From assembly GCF_003573695.1 (NCBI RefSeq), contig NC_039358.1, positions 98,642,117-98,706,116 on the forward strand: 64,000 bases of DNA. The letters run 5' to 3'. Of the stretch, positions 22,429 through 33,837 are shown in pieces. The translations under genes were made by a program, and so were the position numbers. Within the stretch, counting starts at the first letter, position 1, and every line of letters begins with the position of its first letter. The notes below the pieces were generated by a model. The model had not been told where the DNA came from. It worked only from the letters and a program-made list of their open reading frames with translations, and did not search any database. This DNA is from Papaver somniferum. Its lineage: Eukaryota > Streptophyta > Magnoliopsida > Ranunculales > Papaveraceae.

Positions 22429-23390
22429 GAACGTCTCTTTAGGGTTCTGAAAGAGCACAAAACGGCTATTGGTTGGACAACTGTTGATATCAAAGGCATT
22501 AGTCCATCCGCGTACATGCATAAAATCCTAATGGAAGATGATTTTAAGCCAGTACGTGATGCTCAGCGTAGGCTTAACCTCCCAATGATGGAGGTCGTGA
22601 AGAAAGAGATCCTCAAATTACTAAGTGTGGGGGTGATTTACCCAGTTTCTGACAGCAAATGGGTTAGCCCAGTTCAAGTGGTGCCTAAGAAAGAAGGCGT
22701 CACTGTTGTTAGAAATCAAGATGATGAACTCGTTCATACAAGGGTTCAAACTGGATGGAGAGTATGCATAGACTACAGAAGCTTAATGCCGCAACCCGAA
22801 AGGATCACTTTCCTTTGCCTTTCATTGATCAGATGTTAGAAACGTTAACAGGACACTCACATTATTGCTTTTTGGACGGTTATTCGGGGTACAATCAGAT
22901 TGTTATTGCACCAGAAGATCAAGAGAAGACTACTTTCACTTGTCCTTTTGGTACGTTTGCTTATAGACGGATGTCGTTTGGTCTTTGCGATGCGCCTGCC
23001 ACTTTTCAGAGGTGTATGGTCAGTATATTTTCTGACTATGTGGAACGCATCATTGAGGTATTTATGGATGATTTTATTGTTTATGGTGATTCATTTGATT
23101 TTTGTTTACAAAATCTTGAACTTGTGCTTAAAAGATGCATAAACACTAATCTTGTTTTAAATTGGGAGAAATGCCACTTTATGGTAAACCATGGCATAGT
23201 GCTCGGTCACATTGTGTCCTCTCGAGGGCTTGAAGTTGACAAAGAAAAGATAGACTTAATAAGAAACTTACAATATCCCATTTCGGTGAGGGAGATTCGT
23301 TCTTTTCTTGGTCATGCAGGTTTTTACAGGCGATTTATCAAGGATTTCTCCAAAACCTCAATGCCAATGTGCAAGTTATTGCAAAAATAG
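22429..23390 (+). pseudogene. Element S reverse transcriptase
   Basis: Two frames. 22429-22780 covers GISPSAYMHKILMEDD, VIYPVSDSKWVSPVQVVPKK and GWRVCIDYRSL. A frameshift near 22780 leads to RKDHFPLPFIDQMLE, HYCFLDGYSGYNQI, RRMSFGLCDAPATFQRCM and the catalytic box EVFMDDFIVYGDS (about 23065), then GHIVSSRGLEVDKEKIDLI and HAGFYRRFIKDFS. A TAG at 23388 ends it, with RNase H following in the same frame. The phrases are those of Athila RT. It copies element RNA to DNA. Confidence 0.93.
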
Positions 23391-23758
23391 GTTATTTTTG
23401 ACTTCAACAAGGAGTGCAAGGATGCCTTTGATAAATTGAAAGAGTTGTTGACAACTGCACCAATTATCAAGTCACCAGATTGTAGTTTACCATTTGAATT
23501 AATGTGTGATGCAAGTGACTATGCAGTTGGAGCCGTTTTGGGTCAAAGAGTAGACAAGCTGTCTCATGTGATTTATTATGCATCTAGGACCCTAAACGAT
23601 GCACAAATCAACTATTCTACCACCGAGAAAGAATTTTTGGCTATAGTGTTTGCACTTGAAAAATTTAGATCCTATTTAGTGGGTTCAAAAGTGGTTGTAT
23701 ATTCTGATCATGCAGCACTTAGGTACCTATTAAAGAAGAAAGAAGTGAAAAAGCGGGG
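23391..23758 (+). pseudogene. Element S RNase H, cut off by U
   Basis: In frame with RT after a stop: [19 protein letters not shown] (first acidic residue), [20 protein letters not shown] (Glu) and [19 protein letters not shown] (Asp). The reading frame then leaves the family pattern near 23750-23758, where U begins. Integrase and 3' LTR of S are not found in the window. Confidence 0.9.
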
Positions 23759-24109
23759 GTCTAACAACACCACCAAATATTTTGCTTAGCAATCTGTATG
23801 GACAAACTCGAATATACTTTTAAGAGAATCAACAAGACTCAATCAATTAAAAGTATATCAACGAGTTTATATCTCTTTCTTGATTTGATTTACTCAAGCA
23901 GAAACTGCGAGTTCTAATCAAATATAAGGAATAACTCGGATGGTACCAAAAACCAATATCCGAGGATCAATCAACAACCAAAGGTTGGATTATTCTAATT
24001 GATGATCTAACGCACAACCTGTATCATTTCAATTATAAAGATAAAACAATATAATGCGGAAACTGAAATAACACAGACACCAGAAATTTTGTTAACGAGG
24101 AAACCGCAA
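23759..24109 (-). mobile_element. LTR-like element U, left part
   Basis: Noncoding sequence that interrupts S RNase H. The last 250 bases (23860-24109) are repeated at 33035-33296, on the other side of element T. The remaining body of U is at 33297-33837. No terminal TG/CA or 5-bp duplication could be placed with confidence. Confidence 0.5.
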
Positions 24110-24110
24110 A
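23860..24110 (+). repeat. Flanking duplication of T, left copy (about 250 bp)
   Basis: From AACGAGTTTATATCTC to GAAACCGCAAA. The right copy (33035-33296) begins directly after the right LTR of T with the same bases and has about 10 bp extra inside (around 33150). The left copy ends directly at the left LTR of T. Confidence 0.9.
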
Positions 24111-24567
24111 ATCCTACACTACACCCCTCATATGATTTCATTATTAATCAAATCATTTTTAGGTTTACACTCTTAATTTTATTGATCAATCTTTGAATGT
24201 TATTACAAGAAAAGATAAAGTAATCAAGAATGATCTATGCTCTAGATTTTCTCTCTCCTATTCGCTTGTTTCTTACTCAAAAAAGATCTCTCCCCCTCTT
24301 TACAACTTGAACGACTATTTATAAGGAAATACATAGTGGATGACAGCTAATCTGTCCTTTATTTTCGAGTATGGTCTGCGACATTCTCGCAACCTTACAA
24401 ATGTTAACTTCGCAAGCTCTCTAATTTTCGCAGGACTATCATATCTTTCTCGTGATCTTAGCTGACGTCATTTATTTTATTCCTCCTGAAATTGTTCTGC
24501 GACGCTGTTGTATTGTGTTGTTGATAATTTCGCTGAAATATTATTGTTGCGAGATTCTGGTCCTACA
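24110..24567 (-). mobile_element. T 3' LTR
   Basis: Sense start TGTAGGACCAG at 24567; sense end near ...GTGTAGGATTT at 24110, which does not finish in CA. Minus TATA box TATAAATAG at 24315-24323, about 245 bp into the LTR. It differs from the 5' LTR at few positions by eye. Confidence 0.88.
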
Positions 24568-24581
24568 TCTTTCCTCTTCTC
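24568..24581 (-). promoter_or_regulatory. Polypurine tract of T
   Basis: Minus strand GAGAAGAGGAAAGA directly before the LTR start TGTAGGA. Confidence 0.85.
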
Positions 24582-24928
24582 ATATCTTCTCTGCAAAGTA
24601 GAGAATGATGTGAGAAATGCCGCAGGTGTTCATCTTTTCACATTCTGCATTTATCACACGTATTCTTTCTTCTATTTGTTTCTTGACACGTATTCTGTAA
24701 CCGCTGATTTTCAACCGCTCACGTCTTTTCGTCTTAATGGTATTAATTTCTTCGAGTAAAAAAAATCTCCTTTATATACTCTTCTTTCCACTTTTCTTTT
24801 TACTTTCTCTTCTATTTTTATTTTTTCATCTCTGCAACTCTGTTATTCTTCTGCAAGTTCTGCTGCTGTAACTTTTTCCCCCTTCAATCCTATTACTTTT
24901 TATTCATTCCCATACTCTATATTCAAAT

Positions 24929-27641
24929 ATGGCTCCAAGTGGTCATAGACATCAGAAGAGTTTAAAAGATGTCCAAAAAGATCTTGCTGATAAAGGTTTC
25001 ACACTCTCCACCATTCCTGGTGAAAATGCCAAATCAATTCTTTCTGTCAAACTTTTGTCTGATCAGTATTGTGATGATCAATCAATCATAATTTCGCTAG
25101 GTCAGATTCTCGCAGGTCTCCTATTCCTCTTTATAACCCAGATCTTCCTTTATTTTATGAAATTCTCGCTCACTCGGGATTTTCACGAGCTATCTTCCAA
25201 CTGAGTGGGGACTGCATCCGTCTGATGCTAAAATTCGCTACCCGTGGTGCTGGTAAAGGATCTTTATACTCCAAAGAACTTAGGGATCCTAAATTCGCAT
25301 ACTTATAGATAATTTCTGAGAAATACACAGTAGTGAGTTTCTTTGAGAACTATGAACTGATCTCCATGAAGAAAGAGAATACTCGCTGGGGTATTCGCTT
25401 AAAAAGGAAAGATAACATTGATGAAGCCAAAATTCTCATGCAATATATTGACTGACATTCTGGTAAAAACACAACTCCTCGCCAATCCAAATATGATAAA
25501 TGGTGTGTTTTTCCTTTAATGCTAAAAGGACCCTACATAGATGGGTCAAATATTCTTCCTGCGAATCTCGCTGCTTATCAACCTTGGGTTTTCTCTTGGG
25601 CCGAGAAGGAGAAAGAGGTATGTTTCTTCCCATTTAACTCACTTTATATTTCTTTATTGATTTTTATTATTCTGTTCGCTAACTCTTGCGACATTCCGCA
25701 GATCCAAAAACTGAAAGATAGTTATAACAGGACTGGGAAAGCTAGTACTCTGTTAGGTCTTCGCTCATACACAGATGACGTAAGAAATTTTCTCTTATGA
25801 TTTTAAATAGTATACTATTGCTTCCATGCTTCCATTTCTTATTTCTATCTGTGTGTGAAGATTATTGCTGAAGTAGAAGATTCTGCCGATGTTGCGAAGA
25901 CTGGTGATAAAGGTAAAGGTGCTCTTCGCAGGGAAAAATCAACTGGTCCTCCTCCAAAGAAAAGGAAAGTTCGTTCTTCTTCTCCTTCAAATATCCCTCC
26001 TCACGAAATTCCGAAAGTGACAAGGGTGATGGGGACAATGATGATCTTGCTGCAAGTGAAGATTCTCCACCTGAATCTTCTATGGCTAAGCTCTCTGGCC
26101 TCTTTTCTGATTCTCTACAAGGAATGGGATATAGCCAGTTCGCAAATACCTGCAAAGCTCTCGTTACCCTTTGATATGTCCCTTTACTGGATGGTGATAG
26201 CTCTCTTCGTGGAGTTTCTAGATCAGTGACTCTCGACTTCTTGCATTCTCTCAATAGCCTGGTATATTTTTATCCTTTTACTTCTTCATTGTTATAACTC
26301 AAAATTTCTTTCTATATTAATATTTTTTTATATTTTCTAGCAGGCTGGAAAAGCTTCTTTTGTTGTTGCCTCAGATCTAGAGAGAAGACGCAAAAATCTT
26401 AAAAAGAAGAATCTTCAATTTCGCAAAAAGAATGAAGAATTGGAAGCTGAAGTTAAAGGTCTTCGCGAGAAAAATAGACAATTAGAAATTGATTCTTCCT
26501 CGTATAAGAACAAAATCTCTAGTCTTCAGCAAGCTAATAATCAGCTTTACGGTATGTTACTTTTCTCTTTTCCCTTTATTCATTCATCCTGTTGTTTTAT
26601 CTTATTTAAATGATCTTTTTTGCAGACATTTATGGTCTTTCTGATGAAGCTACCCTTCTTCGTTCATTTCCTAATGCCTTGGATAATGATACCCTTCTTG
26701 AGCGTCTTAACACTTAAATAGCTTCTCAAATGATAGAATTTCATATTTTTCTCTAAATGAGCTTAGATCTAAATTTCGCCTCTTAGAAATTAACCATAGA
26801 TCGAGTTTAGGCTTAGCCAACCGATTTAAGCGTCTCATTCTTGATTCTAAAGAGAAAACCAATGAGTTAAAAACCAAAATTAGCGGTCTCATAGATGATA
26901 AGGATCGCATCTCTGATCAAGGTGCCAAGGCTTTGGCGAAATTCCAAGAGGCTCTTCTTGTAGTTCAACTTGAACGAGATGAAGCTAACCGCAAGAACAT
27001 CGAACTCTGCGAAAGGGAAAATCAAATTCGTTCTCGTCTTCTTATAAGTAGTGAGGATGAATTTGTTTGGGCTGCGAAAATCTTAGATGATGCTAGAAAA
27101 GATTTATGTGTAAATGTTAGTCTCCAAGTTGAGCATACAACCTTGATTAGAGATATAATTTCTGATAGAGAAGGTTATTAACTGCTCTTCTTTACTAATC
27201 TTTTGCTTCTTATGAATTCTCATCAAGTTAATAATTGATTATATTTTGCTCGCAGATTCTGAAAATAGATATCGTGAAAAGATTGAAGAACTCGAAGCTG
27301 AAAAGGAGGAACTCACAAATAATCTTTCTTCTCGCAACGACAGGTATTATAGATTAAAGAATCAAATCAAGATTACTGTTGCGAATTTTAAGAATGATGC
27401 TATGCATTTTCGAAATCAAACTATCCAAATGGTCTGTGACGATCATAATATCCCACATTCTGATTATCCTTGTCTCTTGGAAGAAATCCCACAGAATACT
27501 CCCAGTTTGATTATCTCTGATAGCGAAGCTGACGATGAAGAATCTGATAGTGATGGAGGTTCTGATGGTGATGAAGATTCTGACGCAGACGAAGAAGGGA
27601 ACGAGTCTGATGAAGATAATAAAGGATTAACTAAGAAGTAG
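24929..27641 (+). pseudogene. Antisense six-exon gene of T, coiled-coil acidic protein
   Basis: Plus-strand gene opposite to gag-protease of T. Exon 1 (24929-25617) starts MAPSGHRHQKSLKDVQKDL and holds PLYNPDLPLFYEILAHSGF and NTRWGIRLKRKDN, with a frameshift near 25110 and stops at 25303 and 25453. Exon 2 is 25702-25779, exon 3 about 25859-26261 (basic PPPKKRKVRSSS, a nuclear-signal type), exon 4 26341-26551 (coiled coil: LQFRKKNEELEAEVKGL), exon 5 26626-27174, exon 6 27256-27641. All introns are 75-85 bp with GT donors and AG acceptors. The C-terminus is very acidic (SDSEADDEESDSDGGSDGDE) and ends GLTKK. Exon 1 resembles proteins annotated as gypsy-type transposon domain in plants; this is from memory. 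Role unknown; decayed in this copy. Confidence 0.7.
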
Positions 27642-29191
27642 TCTTCATTTATTTCTTTGATTCTTTGTAATACTTACATTTATTTCTTCTTTCTGTATAT
27701 TTGTGTTTCTTTCATTTTGACCTGCATTAATTAAAACAATTCTTTTTTGCAATACAGTTAATCAATATAATCATTAATTCTTGAATCTTTGAGTAAATCT
27801 ATCATATGGAGACAAATATCATTTTCTAATTTCATACATTCCCATACTTGCTTCTGTTATTTGAATCCAAATGAGAGATTTCATAAAAATTTTCTTATTT
27901 TATGTCTCAATTTCGCGGTTAATTATGTATAACTTCGCAATCTTATGCGAAGTGAATTTTGTTTCTTTTCAAAATCTCATTCTTGTGTGGTCTTATTTTG
28001 CCTTCCTAATTAAAGGTCTTATTATGCCACCTCTTGTCATTGCGATAAAATCGCAGGACGTCTTTGCACTTTCATGCAAAAACCCATTGATCTTGCCTTA
28101 ACTTTTTCTTTTGTATTATGGCCTCTTCAGGAATGTTGCGACAATATGACAGGCCTAAATATTCTTGCGAAAATAAATCCCCATTACATTGTCGTCTTGC
28201 GACGAAATCGCAGGACGTCTTTGCACTTTCATGCGAAAACCCATTGATCTCGTCTTATCCTTTTCTTTTGTATTATTGCCTCTTCAGGATTGTTGCACAA
28301 ATATGACAAGCCTTAATATCCTTGCGAATAAAAATCCTCATGAAATTTGCGTCTTAAGACACTTATCATCTCCCTAATGGGGGGTGCCGCCCTTATCTCC
28401 CCATGGTTGCCCCTTCAAGGAGGCGTACTTATACCATACAAGGTTCTCTCCTCCCATCCAGTCTTAACAACAACCAGTTGTTTTCGCAGCCTGTTATCCC
28501 TTTTACCTATAGGGCTTATGGTTACGAGACTGCACCCTAAGTGGGGTTTTCTTCAAGCCGAGTGCAATATAAGCCAAGACTTGTCAAGAATGGCAAAGTA
28601 CGCTTCAAACGTCTCTGGCACTCTTGACTCAACCGTGTACCTCGGCGCCTTGATCAGATCTGCACTCCTTGGGAGAGTCCTTATTACCTTAGTCACCCAA
28701 CCTAAGTCATATGCTTAAGCTGAGAATCCAAGGTGCCTCTCCTGGATGGGCTTCATTGACCCCAAATCTCCATGACTCAGGTTCCGGTGGCGGTGTAGCC
28801 TTTCCCTGAGCCATGCAACAGGTACCCCCTTATATGACGTACTTTAGGTCTTACATTTGCCTCTTGCGAAATTGTATTCGCGAATTAGGGTGTACGCCAT
28901 AAAGGTTCGCCTCTTTATCTTTTGTCATTTTTCTCTGATTATTTTTTGTAAAATTCATTATCTCTGCGAGAGTCTCGCAAATGATCATATTATATCTGAA
29001 TTTCGCAATCTCAATTTTTCCATTCAATCAAATGTATTTTTGAGAATATTGCTTATTGCGAGAGTATCGCAACAACTTAATCATTCATACATTTCTTGTT
29101 TTTATTACCTTTGTCATCCTCTGCTTCTTTATTATTTTCTTCTACTGCTTCCTTAGTAGTGGTGTGTTCATCATTTTATTCTGAGCTAGCA
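27642..29191. other. T noncoding middle where pol would be
   Basis: No RT, RNase H or integrase motif on either strand. It holds a 150-160 bp tandem duplication (28040-28345) and a block of higher GC (about 28375-28830) with CTTGGGAGAGTCC and CCAAGGTGCCTCTCC words that I cannot identify. GCGA and TTCGC words are frequent throughout. Confidence 0.6.
28040..28345. repeat. Tandem duplication of about 155 bp in T
   Basis: Two copies (about 28040-28190 and 28196-28345), each with AAATCGCAGGACGTCTTTGC, AACCCATTGATCT, TTTTCTTTTGTATTAT, CCTCTTCAGGA and ATATGACA(R)GCCT. An extra partial start of a third unit follows near 28330. Confidence 0.85.
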
Positions 29192-29776
29192 TTAATTTCG
29201 CAACATCTCTTCTTCTTTCCTTTCGATTGCATCCACCATCAACCTCTCACTTCTTTGTGTATCTTTGATTTTGTGGCGCCAGTTTTCCTTCTTGTTTGCT
29301 CTTCCTTCGCAATATTCTATCTCAGTTTCGTAACACCTCTTTCCTTCAAACCAATCTCCCTTTATGATTCCTACACCACTGGGGTGAGGGAATTCGATGC
29401 ACTGGTGGAAAGTTGAAGCTACACCTAGAATCCCATGTAACTAAGGTCGACCAATTAACGCATTGTAGGGTGATTCTACATCAACGACACAGAATAAGAT
29501 TTCGGAAGATATTCCCTTCAATGGAATTCGCATAGTAACCTCCCCTTTAGGCTTGTTAGCAGTATCATTAAAACCATATATCTTATATGTTGATGGTATA
29601 AGATCACCATCTCTTCCACCTATGGTTTTATAAGTATGATAAAATAAGATGTTCATAGAGATTCCAATATCGATTAGAATTCTATTGATTGCCCATGAAT
29701 CCTCAGATTCATCATCCTCATCTTCTTTCGGTTTTGGATTAATTTCTAATTTTACTACCAATGGATTTTCATGCAC
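29192..29776 (-). pseudogene. T protease region
   Basis: Minus frame 29776-29441 shows INRILIDIGISMNILFYHTY, where a D-(T/S/G)-G-(S/A) active site is usual; here the triplet is D-I-G. GEVTMRIPLKG and NALIGRP are the later protease landmarks. After a stop at about 29440 a shifted frame goes on (FHQCIEFPHPSGVGIIKGDW) and ends with EEEMLRN and a TAA at 29192. Nothing of RT follows. Confidence 0.82.
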
Positions 29777-29779
29777 CTC

Positions 29780-32346
29780 TTATCTTTCGGGAATTTCTTC
29801 TGCGGTAAAAGAAATGATCTGTTTCTGCCATTCCTCTAGTGGCGAGATTTTCGCAATATTCATAATTTCTCTTCCATCATTATCTCTTGCGAACACTCTA
29901 CTCAAAACATTATCATGAAAATCTTCAATTGTCTTATATGAATGTACGATAGAGTGACATAATAGATTTTTTGCTTTTGCACCAACTTCTATGAAGAATG
30001 TTTCTTTCTTTTTCATCGTATTCACTTTGTGATGCTCTGGTGGTGGTGGCAGTGGTTGAGATTGTGGATGCCCTACCAGAAAGTCGTTTAGTTTTCCTTG
30101 ATCTATCATTCTCAAAATAATTCTTTTTACATTTCTACAATCATTTGTTGTATGTCCATGAAAATGATGATAAGAACAAAACTCATGGCTTCTGTGATTT
30201 GGAGGTGGTTCCGTTCCCATGTTCCATGGTGTTGGTATATTTTCCATCAAGATTATAGCTTCCCATATCTTCTCCACGCTTGCATTTAGAGGTGGAATCT
30301 TGATTTCTTCCCATATTACCTTGTGACCTCCTTGTCCTCTATTATAGTTTTGTCTTTGACCTACATAAGTTTCTTGCGGTTGATCGAGTCTTTGAATCTT
30401 GTTATTTCCACCACGATTGTAGAAATTTCTTTCTCTTTCATACTCTTCTTGATCTCGGCTTCCCATAGCCACCAGTTTCTGTTGATTGTTACTTGTCACC
30501 TTCTCTTGTTGCACTTGCGGAGTATTCACCACTGTGTTTATTAGCTTGGGTAATAAGCTTGCATTCGCTGTTTATGAGCTGGTGTTCGCAACTGGAGATG
30601 ATTCCATTTCATTTTTCCTTTCCTCTATAACAATGTATTCTTCTTGAAGTTCTCGCAATTCAGTCATTGTGATCGTATTCTTGACTCTGAAAATTTGGAC
30701 ATACAATAAGTTTGTTGCAAACATAGCATTGATAAATGATAATATAAGATATCTCTCATATACACGGCCAGCCATTTCGCTACACATAGTTCTCCATCTT
30801 TTAGTCAGGTGTTTCAAACTTTCGCCAATTCTTTGTTTTAATCCAAACACATCTTCTATACCAGGTCGCGAGGAATTATTACTTATGTATGACCCCAAGA
30901 ATGTAGTCTGCAAATGATTAAAGGAGGTTATTGTGTTCTTTGGTAGACCTTCAAACCATTTTAACGCCTCTTCGGTTAAGCTGGATGCGAAATATTTGCA
31001 CAATACGGCATCAGATTTTCCCATTGTAACATGCACCTCACATAGGCTTTAATGTGTTGAATTGCACAAGTTGTTCCATCAAAAATGCTGGTTAATGCGG
31101 GCAAATTGCATTTAAGTGGTATTCCTCCTAATTGTACTTCTCTTGTAAATGGAGTTTTCGTAGCTTCTTCTATTGCTTCATCCAATTGTCTTCTGCCTAC
31201 TTCTCCTCTATTATTTAGCATTCCTCTCATTTCTTCTAATTCTTTCAAGATTTGTTTGTTTACACCTGAATATTGATCCATTGTTCTTTTTAATTTCGCC
31301 TTTCTTCTTCTGCGTTCATGTCTATCTTCTCTCGCGAAATTTTGCATTTATTCTTCATTATCCTCATCTCGTCTTCTTATGCGATTCTCTTCCTCATCTC
31401 TATCTTGAATTCGCATATGATGATGCCTTTCATTTTCCCCTCCATGATTTTGTTCATTTCTTATCAATTCAATTCGCTGTCTTTCATCCATCCTCTTTAC
31501 TCTATCATACTCCTCATTAAGATTACTGTTATTCCGGTTTTGTGTACGCCTTTTTTCTCGATTGTCGTGATTGTTCTGGCGAATTGTCTCCTGAAGCTCT
31601 TGTTCTTCTATTTCCGCTCTCAATCTTTCACGTTCGCATATTAAACGTTCTTGTTCAGCATAATGTCTTTAAATTTCTTCTTCAATTGTCTGTTGATTTC
31701 TTTGAGTTTCTCTCTCATGTAAAATTCTTCTTCATTCCTCTCGATTTCCTTCGCCATCTTGGTTATTTCGTCCCTGATGTTGTTCGTTCTCTTGATTTCC
31801 ACTATTTTTCCCATCATCAAAAGTTTCATTTTGTGGAACGTAACGATCATCAGCTCTTTCTCTATTTTCGCGATATTCTTCATTAGGATTTGATATTTCT
31901 TCTTGAATATTGTTTCCAGCATTGATTGTGGGTGAGTTTCGCCTCATTTCTCTTCTAGTTGATCTTGAATATGATTTTGTAATACTTCTCGATCTTCTAT
32001 TCTGTAGTCTTATATTCTCCATCCTTAATTCGTGATTTTTCCTTGTTAAATTTGCACGTTCTTCTGCCTCAGCTCTTCTTTCTTCATGTATTCTTCGTCT
32101 CAACGTTTCTAACGGTCCAATTTCCTCATCTCCATGAATTATTCCTTCATCTGCTTCTTGATTTCTCTCTTCCTGTCTATAATTTCTGTTTTGTTGCTCT
32201 TCTTCTACTTCTTCTGCCGAATTTGATTGCCAAGTGTGTATGCTCACCCTATCATAATATGTATTCCTCCCTTGAACTAGTGTTTGTTGAATTGGTGGTT
32301 GAATTTGATTTTCTCTATTACTTCTCATTCTATTAGATTCTCCCAT
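29780..32346 (-). pseudogene. T gag, Tat-type, with frameshifts
   Basis: Pieces in sense order. 32346-31732: charged N-terminal part rich in E, R, N and Q (LRRRIHEERRAEAEERAN). 31922-31348: more of the same in shifted frames (DEEENRIRRRDEDNEE). 31347-30572: gag core with FTREVQLGGIPLKCNLPALT, EALKWFEGLPKNTITSFNHL, LKQRIGESLKHLTKRW and TELRELQEEYIVIEERK. 30532-29780: linker and a zinc-knuckle variant FCSYHHFHGHTTNDC, spaced C-X2-H-X4-H-X4-C with His in place of the second Cys, as often in Tat gag. Gag packages RNA. At least three frameshifts or stops break it. Confidence 0.88.
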
Positions 32347-32544
32347 TTCACTTCTTTCTCTTCCAGCAATTCTCTTGCTTCTTCTAACAGTAGTCGGTTG
32401 TTCGAATGTATTTCTTATTCTAGAAATTTCTTCAATGTTAACAATATTGCAAGAAATTATGGAAAATTATTAATCAATCACTCTAAATTTTCACAAATCT
32501 CAATATCAATTTTCAACTTTTTCTAGAATAATCTTCAATACTTC

Positions 32545-32560
32545 CCTGTTTCGAGCGCCA
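32545..32560 (-). promoter_or_regulatory. Primer-binding-site-like sequence of T
   Basis: Minus strand TGGCGCTCGAAACAGG, 16-17 bp inside the 5' LTR, starts TGG as a tRNA CCA end requires. The tRNA was not identified with confidence. Confidence 0.65.
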
Positions 32561-32576
32561 TTATGTAGTTGCAAGA

Positions 32577-33034
32577 AATCCTACACTACACCCCTCATAT
32601 GATTTCATTATTAATCAACTTATTTTTAGGTTTACACTCTTAATTTTATTGATCAATCTTTGAATGTTCTTACAAGAAAAGATAAAGTAATCAAGAATGA
32701 TCTCTGCTCTAGATTTTCTCTCTCCTATTTACTTGTTTCTTACTCAAAAAAGATCTCTCCCCCTCTTTATAACTTGAACGACTATTTATAAGGAAATACA
32801 TAGTGGATGACAGCTAATCTGTCCTTTATTTTCGAGTATGGTCTGCTACATTCTCGCAACCTTACAAATGTTAACTTCGCAAGCTCTCTAATTTTCGCAG
32901 GACTATCATATCTTTCTCGTGATCTTAGCTGACGTCATTTATTTTATTCTTCCTAAAATTGTTCTGCGACGCTGTTGTATTGTGTTGTTGATAATTTCGC
33001 TGAAATATTATTGTTGCGAGATTCTGATCCTACA
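32577..33034 (-). mobile_element. T 5' LTR
   Basis: Sense start TGTAGGATCAG at 33034. Minus TATA box TATAAATAG at 32782-32790. Nearly collinear with the 3' LTR over its full length. Confidence 0.88.
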
Positions 33035-33296
33035 AACGAGTTTATATCTCTCTCTTGATTTGATTTACTCAAGCAGGAACTGCGAGTTCTAATCAAATAT
33101 AAGGAATAACTCGGATGGTACCAAAGACCAATATCCGAGGATCAATCAATGACAATCAACAACCAAAGGTTGGATTATTCTAATTGATGATCTAACGCAC
33201 AACCTGTATTATTTCAATTATAAAGATAAAAAAATATAATGCGGAAATTGAAATAACACAGACATCAAAAATTTTGTTAACGAGGAAACCGCAAAA
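33035..33296 (+). repeat. Flanking duplication of T, right copy
   Basis: Starts AACGAGTTTATATCTC at the first base after the T LTR and ends GAAACCGCAAAA, then runs on into the body of U. See 23860-24110. Confidence 0.9.
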
Positions 33297-33837
33297 ACAG
33301 ATAAACCCAGGGACCTAGTCCAGATTGAACACACATTGTATTAAGCCTCTACAGACACTAGCCTACTCCAAGCTAACTTCAGACTGGACTGTAGTTGAAC
33401 CCCAATCAGTCTCCCATTGATCCAAGGTACAATTGTACTCCCTACGCCTCTGATCCCAGCAGGATACTGCGCACTTGATTCCCTTAGATGATCTTACCCA
33501 CAACTAAGAGTTGCTACGACTCAAAGTCGAAGACTTGATGACAAACAAATCTGTCTCACACAGACAAGTCTATCGAAGAACTAACCTGTCTCCCACAGAT
33601 AAACCCTAAAATGTTTTGTTCCGTATTTTGATAGTAATCAAGGTGAACAGGAACCAATTGATAATCCGGTCTTATATTCCCGAAGAACAACCTAGATTTA
33701 TCAATCATCTCACAACAATCTTAATCGTATGGTAGCGAAACAAGATGTTGCGGAATCACAAACGATGAGACGAAGATGTTTGTGATTACTTTTTATATCT
33801 TGCCTATCAGAGATATCAATCTCAAGAAAATTAATAT
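33297..33837 (-). mobile_element. LTR-like element U, right part
   Basis: Noncoding; contains GGGACCTAGTCCAGATTGAA, GATCCCAGCAGGATACTGCG and CACTTGATTCCCTTAG. A minus TATA-like ATATAAAAAG lies near 33795. The whole U (both parts, one copy of the duplication) is about 0.9 kb and looks like an LTR of a copia-type element, from memory of similar plant repeats. Right boundary near 33837 is uncertain. Confidence 0.5.

Larger units (their letters stand above)
24110..33034 (-). mobile_element. Element T: non-autonomous Tat-type LTR element
   Basis: Complete from LTR to LTR. Two LTRs of about 457 bp (24110-24567 and 32577-33034), primer-site-like sequence inside the right LTR, polypurine tract inside the left LTR: all place the sense strand on minus. 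Contents in sense order: gag (32346-29780), protease (29776-29192), a long stretch without any pol domain, then a six-exon gene on the opposite strand (24929-27641), then the 3' LTR. RT, RNase H and integrase are absent, so movement would need proteins from another element. It is inserted in U and flanked by a 250-bp rather than a 5-bp duplication. Confidence 0.9.

Noticed and set aside
28347..28718. 123-codon plus frame in the T middle region
   Set aside because: No motif, no splice context, no link to the six-exon gene that ends at 27641.
31318..32336. Plus-strand hydrophobic frames opposite T gag
   Set aside because: Shadows of the charged, Glu/Arg-rich gag codons read on the other strand.
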